Positions 42,606 to 52,147 of a stretch of 64,000 nt of DNA are shown here, one piece after another. Origin of the DNA: Arthrobacter sp. MMS18-M83. GTDB taxonomy: Bacteria > Actinomycetota > Actinomycetes > Actinomycetales > Micrococcaceae. The DNA lies in NCBI RefSeq assembly GCF_026683955.1, contig NZ_CP113343.1, forward strand, positions 1,426,001-1,490,000, written 5' to 3'. The notes below the pieces were generated by a model that was not told where the DNA came from, ran no database searches, and saw only the letters and a program-made list of their open reading frames with translations. The position numbers and the translations under genes were made by a program. Numbering within the stretch: the first letter of the stretch is position 1; each line of letters starts with the position of its first letter.

Positions 42606-44551
42606 CCGAACCACCGCTGGCGGTTGCGTGCCTGATCGTAATCGGCGCGGAGGGTGCGGACCCACTCTTGACCGGAAACCTCGGCCGGAGCCACATCCCA
42701 CCAAACGTCGCCCCCGGGCAGGTCCACGTGCGGAACGGTTGGCACCACGATGACCACCGGTCCTTCCGTGTCGCGAGTGGAGGCCAGCGCTTCCCGGACC
42801 TCTGCCGCGGTGGTGGCGCGGATGGCGAGGGCGCCCAGGCCTTCGGCGATCTGCCTCAGGTCCACCTTGAGGTAGTCGCCGTCCAGTCGCGCCTTGGGGG
42901 CGTCCTCTGCGGCGACGCTGCCTCCTGTGGTGCGGTACCGGAACTCGTTTCCGAATTCCTTGCCGCTGCGGTTCATCTGCAGGCGGTGGATGACCTGGTA
43001 GCCGTGGTTCTCGGAGACGACCACCGTGACGTTGAGGCCTTCCTGGGCCGCGGTGAGGATTTCGGTGGGTGCCATGAGGAACGTGCCGTCGCCTATGAAG
43101 GTGACCACGCGGTTGTCGTTATTGCCCTCGGCCAAGCGGACGCCCATGCCGGCTGCGATTTCGTAGCCCATGCAGGAGAATCCGAATTCCAAATGGCAAT
43201 TCCGGTTGCCCGTAGCATCCCAGACCTTTTGCAGGTCACCGGGAGGTCCTCCGGCCGCGGCGATGATGGTGTCGCCGGAGCGGGCGTGTTCCTGCATCAG
43301 TCCGATCAGCTGCGGCTGGGTCAGGACGGCTCCTGTGACCGGCGCGTCCGGGTGGTCCTCCGCGCGGTAGGGAGTGTCGGCGTCGAGCCATTGGGACCGG
43401 ATGGGGGCCCACTTTGCCTTCTCGGAGTGGACGGTTTCCTGCCACGCCTCGCTGGTGTTGTGGCCCTCCAATGCCCGGGCAAGTGCTTCCAGCCCCAGGC
43501 GGGCGTCCGCCAGGATCCCGGTGGCGCCTTGCTTACGGGTATCGGCGTCCACGATGTTCAAGGACGCGAAACGGACGTCCGGGTTTTCGAAGATCGACTG
43601 GGAACCGGTAGCGAAGTCGGTGAGGCGCGTGCCGACGCTGAGGACCAGGTCGGCTTGCTTGACCAGGGTGTTGGACGCGAAGTTGCCCTCGAGCCCGACG
43701 CCGCCCACTTGCCACCATTCGTCCTTGGTCACGGCGCCCTTGCCGCCGAACGTCTCGACCACGGGAATTCCGGCCTGTCCTGCCAGCGCCTCGAGGGCCG
43801 CGTGGGCGTCGGAGTAGTGGATGCCGCCGCCGGCGATAATTACCGGACGCTCGGCCGAGCGGATGAGCCGGGCGACGTCGTCGACCTCTTCCAGGTCCGG
43901 CAGCGGCCGCCGGATCTTCCAGTCCCGTGGCTCGAAGAATTCGGCCGGGAAGTCGTAGGCGTGGGATTGCACGTCCTGGGGCAGCGAGATGACCACTGCG
44001 CCGGTATCAGTGGGGCTGGTGAGTACGCGCATTGCCTGCGGAAGGGCGGTCAGGAGCTGCTCCGGGCGGTTGATCCTGTCGAAGAAGCGCGATACGGGCC
44101 GGAACGCGTCGTTGACCGTGGCATCAGCCTCGGTGGGGTGCTCCAGTTGCTGCAGCACCGGGCCCTGATGCCGGGTGGCGTAGGTGTCACCGGGCAGGAG
44201 CAGCAGGGGAACCCTGTTTACCGTTGCCAGGCCGGCGGCGGTGACGAGGTTGAGGGCGCCCGGGCCAATGGAGGCCGTCACGGCGAGGACTGCCCGGCGG
44301 CGGCTCGCCTTGGCATACGCGGTGGAGATGTGGGCCAGATACTGCTCGTGCCGGCCTTGGATGAACGGCATATCGTCGGCCAGCTCGTCCAATGCCTGTC
44401 CCAGGCCGGCCACGTTGCCGTGGCCGAAGATCCCGAGTGCTGCCGGGACCAGGCGGCGGCGGACGCCGTCGGCCAGCGAATACTGTGCTGAAAGATACTT
44501 GATGACCGCTTGGGCTGTGGTGAGCCTGATGGTCTGCGATGGTGTGGTCAT
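42602..44551 (-). CDS. iolD: 3D-(3,5/4)-trihydroxycyclohexane-1,2-dione hydrolase (ThDP enzyme)
   Basis: 649 residues, the family length. It opens the inositol-derived diketone ring to 5-deoxy-glucuronate using thiamine diphosphate. Features: LTTAQAVIKYLSAQYS, IFGHGNVAGLGQAL, QGRHEQYLAHISTAYAKAS with the catalytic Glu of the pyrimidine domain, TASIGPGALNLVTAAGLA and the ThDP/Mg motif VTFIGDGTFLMAPTEILTAAQEGLNVTVVVSENHGYQ. Diagnostic for inositol degradation. Overlaps the next gene by ATGA. Confidence 0.95.
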   Translation of the reverse strand: MTTPSQTIRLTTAQAVIKYLSAQYSLADGVRRRLVPAALGIFGHGNVAGLGQALDELADDMPFIQGRHEQYLAHISTAYAKASRRRAVLAVTASIGPGALNLVTAAGLATVNRVPLLLLPGDTYATRHQGPVLQQLEHPTEADATVNDAFRPVSRFFDRINRPEQLLTALPQAMRVLTSPTDTGAVVISLPQDVQSHAYDFPAEFFEPRDWKIRRPLPDLEEVDDVARLIRSAERPVIIAGGGIHYSDAHAALEALAGQAGIPVVETFGGKGAVTKDEWWQVGGVGLEGNFASNTLVKQADLVLSVGTRLTDFATGSQSIFENPDVRFASLNIVDADTRKQGATGILADARLGLEALARALEGHNTSEAWQETVHSEKAKWAPIRSQWLDADTPYRAEDHPDAPVTGAVLTQPQLIGLMQEHARSGDTIIAAAGGPPGDLQKVWDATGNRNCHLEFGFSCMGYEIAAGMGVRLAEGNNDNRVVTFIGDGTFLMAPTEILTAAQEGLNVTVVVSENHGYQVIHRLQMNRSGKEFGNEFRYRTTGGSVAAEDAPKARLDGDYLKVDLRQIAEGLGALAIRATTAAEVREALASTRDTEGPVVIVVPTVPHVDLPGGDVWWDVAPAEVSGQEWVRTLRADYDQARNRQRWFG

Positions 44552-44573
44552 TGCCTTATTCCAGTTGTCGTCG

Positions 44574-46004
44574 TTACCAGGGGCGTCCGTGCAGGACGAC
44601 CGTCTTCTCTTCGGTCATTTCCTGAACAGCAGAGCGGACGCCTTCCTTGCCGATCCCGCTGCCTTTCAACCCGCCGTAGGGCATGAGGTCGGCCCGCCAC
44701 AGGGGCGACCAGTTGATGTGGATGTTGCCGGCGTCGATCTGCCGCATGGCTTGCACCGCTCCGGCGACATCGTTCGTGAAGATGCCTGCGCCCAGGCCGT
44801 ACTCGTTGTCGTTGGCCATGGCGATGGCGGATTCCATGTCCTGCGCGGAGGAGACGGCGACGGCTGGTCCGAACAGTTCGTTCCGGCTCAGCGGCGACTG
44901 TGGGTCGACGCCGGCGACGACGGCGGGAGTCACCACGGCGCCGTCACGGTCACCACCGGTGAGGACCCTCGCTCCGGAATGGCGGGCCTCGGTGATCGAT
45001 GCGTGGACGCGTGATGCTTCCTCCACGGAAATCAGCGAACCAAGACGTGTGGCCTCTTCCTTGGGGTTGCCCACGACGATCGCTTCGACCTTCGGGACCA
45101 GCGCATCCAGGAAGTCCCTCTCGACACGGCGGTCAACAATGACCCGCTGTACCGAAATGCACACCTGACCGGCGTTGACGTAGCCGCCGGCCGCCACCGC
45201 GGTGGAGGCGAGTTCGAGGTCGGCGTCCGGCAGGATGATCACCGGGCACGAAGCGCCCAACTCGAGGGAGAGCTTCTTCACACCGGCGATGGAGCTGATG
45301 TGCGTTCCGATGCTGGTGGAACCGGTGAAGGACACCTTGCGGACCCGCGGGTCCGTCACCAGCACGTCGCCCAGGGAGCTGCCGGGTCCGGTGATCACGG
45401 ACAGCGCCTCAGGCGGCAGCCCGGCGTCGACGAAGCACAGCGCCAGCTTCAGCGCCGTCAGCGGCGTTGCGCGGGCGGGTTTGAGCACGACGGCGTTACC
45501 GGCTGCCAGCGCGGGTGCAATTTTGTGCAGCACGAGCAGGGCGGGGTAGTTGAACGGTGTGATGGCCACGACGATGCCGCACGGTTGCCGGAGCGTGAAC
45601 CCGATCTTGTCCAGCCCCGTCCCGGCGTTTGCATCCAACGGAAGGGTGGAGCCGTACAGCTGGCTCCCTTCGTAGGCGGCCAAGCGGATGATGTTGCCGG
45701 AGCGGCTGGCCTCGCCCCGTGCTTCGGTGATGGGCTTCCCGGTTTCGGCGCTGATGGTCTGGGCGATGTCCTCGGCGCGTTCATCGGCCAGCGCGGCGGC
45801 ACGCAGGAGGATGTCGACGCGCACGTGGGCCGGTGTGGTCCTTTGCAGGTGGGCGCCGATCTCGGCGCGGTCAAGAGCGGCTTGGGCGTCCTGGACCGTC
45901 GCTACGGGGACTGTGTCGATCGTGCGTCCGTCGAAGGGCGAGCGGACTTCCTCGGTCCTTCCGTCGGCGGCGCCGCGCCAGTTTCCGGCTATTAGCATTT
46001 CCAT
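44574..46004 (-). CDS. NAD(P)-dependent aldehyde dehydrogenase
   Basis: 476 residues. Catalytic Cys282 in GGYVNAGQVCISVQR, general base Glu248 in LSLELGASCP, and cofactor motifs ITPFNYPALLVLHKIAPALAAGN and VSFTGSTSIGTHI. With both Cys and Glu present it is a hydrolytic (non-CoA) ALDH, unlike the MmsA enzyme of the same cluster. Might oxidise a semialdehyde or a uronate-like aldehyde such as 5-deoxy-glucuronate. Not part of the canonical inositol route, so it may mark an alternative branch. Confidence 0.92.
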   Translation of the reverse strand: MEMLIAGNWRGAADGRTEEVRSPFDGRTIDTVPVATVQDAQAALDRAEIGAHLQRTTPAHVRVDILLRAAALADERAEDIAQTISAETGKPITEARGEASRSGNIIRLAAYEGSQLYGSTLPLDANAGTGLDKIGFTLRQPCGIVVAITPFNYPALLVLHKIAPALAAGNAVVLKPARATPLTALKLALCFVDAGLPPEALSVITGPGSSLGDVLVTDPRVRKVSFTGSTSIGTHISSIAGVKKLSLELGASCPVIILPDADLELASTAVAAGGYVNAGQVCISVQRVIVDRRVERDFLDALVPKVEAIVVGNPKEEATRLGSLISVEEASRVHASITEARHSGARVLTGGDRDGAVVTPAVVAGVDPQSPLSRNELFGPAVAVSSAQDMESAIAMANDNEYGLGAGIFTNDVAGAVQAMRQIDAGNIHINWSPLWRADLMPYGGLKGSGIGKEGVRSAVQEMTEEKTVVLHGRPW

Positions 46005-46035
46005 GGTTGCTCCATCAGGTTGTGTACGTTCGCGC

Positions 46036-46971
46036 TTAGTGGCGCTTGGCGTTGCTTTCGAGCACGGCTTCGGCGGCCTCGGATACTTCGGCCACTTCGG
46101 CTTGGACTTCCTTGAGGGCCTCTGAGTGTCCGCCGAGTTGTTCGAGTTCGTGGGCGAGTTCGGCCAGTTCGGCGCCGCCGGCCATCTGGGCGGTCAGTTC
46201 GTCCAGGGTGATGTCCTTCTTGTTGTAGTAGCCGATGGACTTGCCGCGCTTGAGCAGCAGGAAGCGGTCACCCACGGGGAAGGCGTGGTGCGGGTTGTGG
46301 GTGATGAAGATGACACCCAGGCCCCGGTCGCGGGCCTGCAGGATGTAGCGGAGCACGACGCCGGACTGCTTGACGCCCAGCGCGGCCGTCGGTTCGTCCA
46401 GGATCAGCACCTTCGCGCCGAAGTACACGGCCCGGGCGATCGCCACACACTGGCGCTCACCGCCGGAGAGCTGGCCGATGGGCTGTTCCACATCGCGCAG
46501 GTCGATGCCCATCTCGGCCAGTTCCTTCAGGGTGATGTCCTTCATTTTCTGGACATCCATGCTCTTGAACGGCCCGAACCCGGTGGTCAGTTCCGAGCCG
46601 AGGAAGAAGTTCCGCCAGATGGGCATCAGCGGGACCACGGCGAGGTCCTGGTAGACGGTGGCGATGCCGGCGTCCAGGGCGTCCCTGGGCGAATTGAACT
46701 TCCGCACATCGCCCATGATGTGCAGCACGCCGTCGTCGTGCTGGTGGAGGCCGGCGATGATCTTGATCAGGGTGGACTTGCCCGCGCCGTTGTCGCCAAG
46801 GACGCAGGTGACGCGGCCGTTGTCCACGGCCATGGTCACATCGCGCAAGGCGATGATGTTGCCGTAGTGCTTGCCGACCCCGTCCAGGGAGAGCAGGTGC
46901 ACGGGGGTGTGGGTCAGCGGATCCTTTTCATCCTTGAGCAGGGTCTGCTGGTCGATCTGTTTGGCATTCAT
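46036..46971 (-). CDS. ABC transporter ATPase for inositol/sugar uptake
   Basis: 311 residues with a single nucleotide-binding domain: Walker [11 protein letters not shown]-loop YQDL, signature LSGGERQ, Walker [12 protein letters not shown], His in FITHN. It is a FrcA-type half-length ATPase rather than the 500-residue double RbsA/IatA form, so it acts as a homodimer. After residue 245 it has a 60-residue Glu/Ala-rich helical tail ([28 protein letters not shown]) not needed for the core fold. Between permease and dehydrogenase genes in the importer part of the cluster. Confidence 0.93.
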   Translation of the reverse strand: MNAKQIDQQTLLKDEKDPLTHTPVHLLSLDGVGKHYGNIIALRDVTMAVDNGRVTCVLGDNGAGKSTLIKIIAGLHQHDDGVLHIMGDVRKFNSPRDALDAGIATVYQDLAVVPLMPIWRNFFLGSELTTGFGPFKSMDVQKMKDITLKELAEMGIDLRDVEQPIGQLSGGERQCVAIARAVYFGAKVLILDEPTAALGVKQSGVVLRYILQARDRGLGVIFITHNPHHAFPVGDRFLLLKRGKSIGYYNKKDITLDELTAQMAGGAELAELAHELEQLGGHSEALKEVQAEVAEVSEAAEAVLESNAKRH

Positions 46972-46983
46972 TGGTCCGCCCCT

Positions 46984-48033
46984 TTACTTGAGCTCTGCGC
47001 GGCGTTTGACGATGAGGTTCACGATGGTGGCCAGCAGCAGCATCAGGCCCAGGAAGAACTTGAACCAGTCCGGATTCCACTGCGCGTACACGATGCCCTT
47101 GTTGGCCATGCCGAAGATGAAGGCGCCAATGGCCCCGCCGACTGCAGAACCGTAACCACCCGTGAGCAGGCAGCCGCCGATCACGGCCGCGATGATGTAG
47201 AGGAACTCGTTGCCCACGCCTTCACCGGACTGCACGGTATCGAAGGCGAAGAGGTTGTGCATGCCCAGGATCCAGCCGCAGAAGCCGACCGCCATGAACA
47301 ACCCGATCTTGGTCTTGGTCACCGGGACGCCCACGGCGCGGGCAGCGTTCGCGTCACCGCCCACGGCGAAGATCCAGTTGCCCACCTTGGTGCGCAACAG
47401 CACCCAGGAAGCAATGGCGACCAGGATGATCCAGAAGAACACCGTGATCTTCACCTCGACCCCGCCGATGCTGATCGAGGACGCGAACACCGCGTGGGCC
47501 GAATCAAACCCGTCCAGCTTGGAAATGGACGGGGAAGATACGCTGCCGCCGATGAGCCGGGTCAGGGCCAGGTTCAGGCCCGTGAGCATCAGGAACGTCG
47601 CCAGCGTGACGATGAAGCTGGGCAGCTTCGTCTTGACCAGGATCCAGCCGTTGATGAAACCGATCGCCAGGGAAACCAGCAGGGCGATTACCACACCCAC
47701 CCACGCGTTCATCGAGAAATACCAGCTGAACAGGGAAGCGGTCAGTGCCGAGGAAATCACGGCCACACCGGTGGAAAGGTCAAACTCGCCACCGATCATC
47801 AGCAACGACACCCCCACCGCCATGATCCCGATCGTCGAGGAACCATACAGGACGGTCGCAAGCGCATTCGGCTGCGTGAAGGTGGGTGCGACCACCGAGA
47901 AAAACACGAACAGCACGATCGCGCCCACCAGGGCACCGACCTCGGGACGAGCCAAGAGCTTCTGGACGGGACTGCGCCGTCCGACCCGCTCATCAGAAAT
48001 CGGCGTCGGCGCCGGAGCAGTTGTAGTAGTCAT
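46984..48033 (-). CDS. ABC transporter permease (RbsC/FrcC type)
   Basis: 349 residues with about nine to ten spans. Family motifs: GVSLLMIGGEFDLSTGVAV in the N-terminal third, KLPSFIVTLATFLMLTGLN, ARAVGVPVTKTKIGLF, and a Gly-rich region ending VIGGCLLTGGYGSAVGGAIGAFIFG. The family carries pentoses, hexoses and inositol; homodimer in the membrane. 12 bp separate it from the ATPase gene and 67 bp from the receptor gene. Confidence 0.93.
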   Translation of the reverse strand: MTTTTAPAPTPISDERVGRRSPVQKLLARPEVGALVGAIVLFVFFSVVAPTFTQPNALATVLYGSSTIGIMAVGVSLLMIGGEFDLSTGVAVISSALTASLFSWYFSMNAWVGVVIALLVSLAIGFINGWILVKTKLPSFIVTLATFLMLTGLNLALTRLIGGSVSSPSISKLDGFDSAHAVFASSISIGGVEVKITVFFWIILVAIASWVLLRTKVGNWIFAVGGDANAARAVGVPVTKTKIGLFMAVGFCGWILGMHNLFAFDTVQSGEGVGNEFLYIIAAVIGGCLLTGGYGSAVGGAIGAFIFGMANKGIVYAQWNPDWFKFFLGLMLLLATIVNLIVKRRAELK

Positions 48034-48100
48034 GAGGAATAACTCCTTGATGATCGGGGCCGCGCGCCGCCTGCGCGTCGCGCGGCCCGAACTCTTCTGT

Positions 48101-49096
48101 CTAGCGGATACCCTGCTGGACGTACTTCAGCACGTCAGAGATGTTGGACTTGTCCACAATGGCCGGGCCGGTCAGGACCGGCTGGCCGCCACCGACCTTG
48201 AAGCCACCGCGCTTGTTCTGCCACAACCCATCCACCGCCAGGTAACCCTGCAGGTACGGTTGCTGATCCACCGTGAAGAGGACTTTGCCGTCGTTGATGG
48301 CTTGGGCGAGGGCAGGGTTGAGGTCGAAGCTCGCTACTTTGATCGAGCTGTTCGCATCAGCCACCGCCTTCAGGATGGTGACCGTGTACGGGGCGCCGAG
48401 GCCAATAATCACGTCGGCGTCCTTGGAAGCCTGCAGCTTCGCCGTCGCCGTGGACTGCACTGCGGTCATGTCTTTGCCGTCAACGTAAAGAATCTCCGTG
48501 GCCGGGACCTTCGCCTTAACGCCGGCGCACCGCTGTTCGAGTTGCACCTGCCCCTGTGCCATGATCACGCAGATGGGGTGCTTGTAGCCTTGGGACGCGA
48601 GCTTGGAGCCTACCGCTTCACCGGCCAATGTCTCGTTGGAGCCGAAGTGGGTGAAGGCGCCCATCTGCGCGGAGACATCGCCGCCTGCGTTGAAGCTCAC
48701 CAGCGGGATACCGGCGTCAGTGGCCTTCTTCAACACGTCCTTCATCGCGCCTGGGTTGGCGATGGTGACCGCGATGCCGTCGACCTTCTGGTCGATCGCC
48801 TGCTGTACAAGCTGGGCCTGACGGCCGGCGTCGGAATCGTTCGTATAGAGGACCTCGACGTTGTCTTTCGCCGCGGCCTCCTCGGCGCCCTTGCGGACGA
48901 TGTCCCAGAACGTGTCGCCAGCCTCGGCGTGGGTGATGAGGGCCACCTTCATCCGGGGAGTGCTTACTGCTTGGCCGGCAGCGGCGGCGTTGGCGGTGTC
49001 GGCCGGCTTACCGCCTCCGCTTGAGCATGCCGCCAGGGCCAGAAGCGGTACTACGGCCAGCGCTACTGCGCCCCGCCGCCAATTGAACTTTGCCAC
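48101..49096 (-). CDS. Sugar/inositol-binding lipoprotein (type 1 periplasmic-binding fold)
   Basis: 331 residues from GTG 49096, chosen for the AAAGGAGAT ribosome site and because the lipoprotein signal WRRGAVALAVVPLLALAAC then starts properly. The mature protein has the RbsB-like two-lobe pattern: MKVALITHAEAGDTFWDIVRKGAEEAA, VDGIAVTIANPGAMKDVLKKATDAGIPLVSFNAGG, QLEQRCAGVKAK and FTVDQQPYLQGYLAVDGLW. First gene of the cluster. Ligand probably myo-inositol or a related cyclitol, judged from the downstream enzymes. Confidence 0.92.
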   Translation of the reverse strand: MAKFNWRRGAVALAVVPLLALAACSSGGGKPADTANAAAAGQAVSTPRMKVALITHAEAGDTFWDIVRKGAEEAAAKDNVEVLYTNDSDAGRQAQLVQQAIDQKVDGIAVTIANPGAMKDVLKKATDAGIPLVSFNAGGDVSAQMGAFTHFGSNETLAGEAVGSKLASQGYKHPICVIMAQGQVQLEQRCAGVKAKVPATEILYVDGKDMTAVQSTATAKLQASKDADVIIGLGAPYTVTILKAVADANSSIKVASFDLNPALAQAINDGKVLFTVDQQPYLQGYLAVDGLWQNKRGGFKVGGGQPVLTGPAIVDKSNISDVLKYVQQGIR

Positions 49097-49213
49097 GTGA
49101 GATCTCCTTTGATGTCGCGTACTTCGACCGTCGACCCCGTTGCTGTGCCTTCGAAGACATGGTGGGAGGACGGAACCATCTAGCTGTGAACGGATGTGAT
49201 CCACATCGCTTTG

Positions 49214-49268
49214 TGGAACGCTCCAACGCTAAATCAAGACTTGACCAGATGTCAATAGACCGTTCCAA
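49214..49268 (-). promoter_or_regulatory. Promoter of the inositol cluster with GGAACG operators
   Basis: On the minus strand TTGACA (49255-49250) is a consensus -35 box. A weak -10 lies near 49226-49231. TGGAACGCTCCA (49214-49225) is a near-perfect LacI-type palindrome over the start region. TTGGAACGGTC (49268-49258, minus strand) repeats one half upstream of the -35. The divergent TIM-barrel gene begins 66 bp to the right, so both directions may share control. Confidence 0.6.
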
Positions 49269-49333
49269 TTAGATGATCGATGGGTGTTCCCACCCACCGC
49301 CTTAACTAGCCGCGCACCGTCGCGAGGAGAACG

Positions 49334-50194
49334 ATGACGTACTCAAGCACCCCCGAACTGATCGCGACCTGCTGGACCAGCGCAGGAAATGTCGCGCCTT
49401 TGAGCAACCCCGAGACGAGCCCCGTCCCAATCGTCGAGCGTTTGGAAGCAATCGCCTCTACCGGATGGGCAGGGTTCGGATTGGCGTACGATGACCTCGT
49501 CGCCGCGAGGGACGCGATCGGTTTCTCCGGACTCCGGAAACTCGTCGACCAAGCAGGCTTCCGCCATGTTGAAGTCGAGTTGCTCAGTAACTGGTGGGAC
49601 GAGTCCCGCTCCCACGAGTGGAAGCCGCAGCTTGAACTGCTCCTCGACGCTGCTGAAACACTGGGGGCGCGCTTCATCAAGATCGGAACGGCGTTCAGCG
49701 AGCCCTTGAATGATCTCGCTTTCCTCGTGGAGCCGCTGCGACGCCTGACAACGGAGGCCTCAACGAGAGGGACGCGCATTGCCCTCGAGCCCATGCCTTT
49801 TTCTATGGTCGGCTCGATGCCGGCTGCCGCCGAGCTCATGCGATCCGTTGATATGCCGGATTGCGGCTTGGTGGTTGACTACTGGCATGTCTTCCGTGCT
49901 GGAACGAGCTTGGATGAGCTGTCACGCAGCCTCACCGCCGAGCAGATTTTCGGCGTCGAACTTAATGACGCCAACGCGGAAATCAAGGGGACCCTCTTTG
50001 AGGACACCCGGGACAATCGCCGTCTTTGCGGAGAGGGGGACCAGGACGTCACCGGGTTCATCAAAACGCTCCAGGCCATCGGTTTCAACGGGCCGTGGGG
50101 CGTGGAAATCCTCTCCAAACAACACCGCACACTACCTGTTCGCGAAGCGCTGGAATCCGCCTACTCGACAGCACTGGCATGCTTTCCGGCCTGA
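49334..50194 (+). CDS. Sugar phosphate isomerase/epimerase-type TIM-barrel protein
   Basis: 286 residues; GAGGAG lies seven bases before the ATG. AP-endonuclease-2 fold: TCWTSAGNVAPL at the start, GARFIKIGTAF, TRIALEPMPFSMVGS with a metal Glu, CGLVVDYWHVFRAG with Asp and His, FGVELNDAN and GPWGVEILSKQHR with the final Glu. Divergent from the inositol importer and probably coregulated through the shared operators. It could be the isomerase step (IolB/IolI-like function) missing from the cluster; that is speculation. Confidence 0.85.
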   Translation: MTYSSTPELIATCWTSAGNVAPLSNPETSPVPIVERLEAIASTGWAGFGLAYDDLVAARDAIGFSGLRKLVDQAGFRHVEVELLSNWWDESRSHEWKPQLELLLDAAETLGARFIKIGTAFSEPLNDLAFLVEPLRRLTTEASTRGTRIALEPMPFSMVGSMPAAAELMRSVDMPDCGLVVDYWHVFRAGTSLDELSRSLTAEQIFGVELNDANAEIKGTLFEDTRDNRRLCGEGDQDVTGFIKTLQAIGFNGPWGVEILSKQHRTLPVREALESAYSTALACFPA

Positions 50195-50340
50195 CGCGCC
50201 TTTCAGCCGACCCAACTGACTCACAGTTGGAAGGGAAACACTCAGCAACGTTGTGACCCAGCTAATGGCGCGGATCTTGAGGCGCTGGTAACTTCCGATG
50301 GTCGGCTGAAATGATTGGTGGTGTCCCGTTGCGATCAATC

Positions 50341-51405
50341 ATGTCCCATGCCCGCGCGCTTCACACCGTTCCGCCGGTAAGCAACGATCACCTTGCTGCC
50401 GTCCGGGTCGCACTGAGCGTTGCCGTGCCTGCACTCGTGCTCCTGGCTCTCGGCCGGCCGGACCTCATCATCTACGCCGTGTTCGGCGCCCTTACTGGCA
50501 TGTACGGCCGTGCCGAGTCACACCAACTGCGGCTCAAGCACCAGGCCCAGGCAGGCGCAGTGCTCGTGGCCGGCGTCTCGGTGGGCACGTTTTTGTCTGT
50601 CTCCCATATCCATTCATGGGGATTGGTAGCGGTGGAGGCGCTCCTGGCGGGCGTAGGTTCGCTGTTCTCGGACAAGGTAGGGCTCAAGCCCAACGGCCCT
50701 TTCTTCGGAATCCTGGCGTTGGGGGCATGTGCGTCGGTCCCAGCGGCCATACCCTTCTTTGCTGCGGTCCTGATCTGCGCAGCCTCGGCAGCGTTCTCGA
50801 TGGTAGTTGGTTTTGCCGGATGGCTCCGGCACCGGGCCTGGGAACGCGGCGCCATCCGGGACATTCCGGCATTTAGCGCGCAGCTGCGCCAAGCAGCCGG
50901 CGTCCACGCGGCCCGGTATGTGCTCGCGGTCGGCGCGGCAGGCGCCTGCGGAGTGCTCACAGGCAGCGGCCACCCGCACTGGGCCATGGCTGCCGCCGCA
51001 GTACCACTTGCCGGGGCCGACATGCCCAGCCGGCTACACCGCGGCATCCACCGCATCGTGGGGACGTTCCTCGGATTGGCGATTGTCGCCGTCGTACTCT
51101 TTCCCGGACCACTGTCCCCACTGCAGTATTTCCCGGGACAAACCGCACTTATCCTGGCCCTGCTGGTGATCGGCTTCCAGTTCCCCACCGAGTTGTTCAT
51201 GGCTCGGCACTACGGCTGGGCCATGGTGTTCTTCACCCCGGTCATCCTGCTCATGACCCAACTGGCGGCCCCTGCAGATCCTGAGGTGCTCGTCTTGGAA
51301 CGTGGGGTGGAGACTTTCGTGGGCGCGGTGATCGGGATTGCTGTGGCGGTGCTGGTCCAGCCGCGGAGGACTACTTCGCGGGGCGGCGCGGCGGACCTGC
51401 CGTAA
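50341..51405 (+). CDS. FUSC-like integral membrane protein
   Basis: About 354 residues from ATG 50341; ATG 50311 is also in frame and neither has a strong ribosome site. Two blocks of about five spans surround a polar stretch (WLRHRAWERGAIRDIPAFSAQLRQ). Motifs SNDHLAAVRVALSVAVPALVLLALGRPDLIIYAVFGALTGMYG and SRLHRGIHRIVGTFLGL match the FUSC/aromatic acid exporter superfamily. Probable efflux or envelope function. Its end overlaps the convergent SDR gene by 35 bp. Confidence 0.85.
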   Translation: MSHARALHTVPPVSNDHLAAVRVALSVAVPALVLLALGRPDLIIYAVFGALTGMYGRAESHQLRLKHQAQAGAVLVAGVSVGTFLSVSHIHSWGLVAVEALLAGVGSLFSDKVGLKPNGPFFGILALGACASVPAAIPFFAAVLICAASAAFSMVVGFAGWLRHRAWERGAIRDIPAFSAQLRQAAGVHAARYVLAVGAAGACGVLTGSGHPHWAMAAAAVPLAGADMPSRLHRGIHRIVGTFLGLAIVAVVLFPGPLSPLQYFPGQTALILALLVIGFQFPTELFMARHYGWAMVFFTPVILLMTQLAAPADPEVLVLERGVETFVGAVIGIAVAVLVQPRRTTSRGGAADLP

Positions 51406-52147
51406 GCTTCGCTGGCAGGACGCGCGCGACGGCGGTGATCACCTTGTAGCGCTTAGTCGGGATAGATATCCCCTTACCCCGCTCATTGTCTTCCAGACCT
51501 TCCCGGACAACGCGTTCTGCCTTCAGCCACAGAAAGCGCGGAGCGACCGATTTGTCCATGCCCATGCGATCGTGGAATTCCGTGTGGGTGAAGCCCGGGC
51601 ACACCGCCGTGACTTTCACCCCGTTGCCTGCATAGGCAAGGTTGGCCCAGCGGCTGAAGCTGACCTGCCAGGCCTTGGCCGCCGAGTAACTGCCGCGGTT
51701 CGCGAAGGCTGCAACGCTCGCGACGTTGATGATCCGGCCAGTCTTGCGGGCCAGCATCACTTGGAGGGCCGCGTGGCACAGCTCCAGAGGCGTCTGGACA
51801 TGCAGGCGCAAATGCCGCTTTTCGTCTTCCAGATCGTTCTTCTCGAAAGACTTCAGGAGACCTATACCGGCATTGTTGACCAGAACGTCCACCGGCCGCG
51901 AAGCGTCCCGCAACCGGTCCGCCACAGCCGCAACCCCGACGTCGGAGGTCAGGTCGGCGGGCAGAACCTCCACCGAGATACTGAAGTCCCGTTCAAGCAT
52001 CTCCGCGGCGGCCCGCAGTCGGCCTTCGTCGCGGGCTACGAGGACGAGGTGGTGGCCGGATTCGGCCAGTTGGCGGGCGAATTCCGCCCCAAGACCGGCG
52101 GTAGCACCGGTGACCAAGGCTGTGAGTTCGTTGGCACGAGTTGTCAT
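51371..52147 (-). CDS. Short-chain dehydrogenase/reductase
   Basis: 258 residues. TALVTGATAGLGAEFARQLAESGH is the cofactor motif (TGxxxGxG), NNAG is present in VDVLVNNAGIG, and the triad Ser-Tyr-Lys appears in IINVASVAAFANRGSYSAAKAW. The C terminus ends KRYKVITAVARVLPAKLTAGPPRRPAK, a hydrophobic-basic tail seen in SDRs acting on lipids. Substrate unknown. Tail-to-tail overlap of 35 bp with the FUSC gene. Confidence 0.92.
   Translation of the reverse strand: MTTRANELTALVTGATAGLGAEFARQLAESGHHLVLVARDEGRLRAAAEMLERDFSISVEVLPADLTSDVGVAAVADRLRDASRPVDVLVNNAGIGLLKSFEKNDLEDEKRHLRLHVQTPLELCHAALQVMLARKTGRIINVASVAAFANRGSYSAAKAWQVSFSRWANLAYAGNGVKVTAVCPGFTHTEFHDRMGMDKSVAPRFLWLKAERVVREGLEDNERGKGISIPTKRYKVITAVARVLPAKLTAGPPRRPAK

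Noticed and set aside
42497-44491. A 664-codon rightward open frame
   Set aside because: Antisense to iolD with its ThDP motif; no recognisable protein features.
46126-48042. A 638-codon rightward open frame
   Set aside because: Lies antisense to the ATPase and permease genes, which carry full family motifs. His/Asp/Gln-rich content reflects reverse-complement codon bias.
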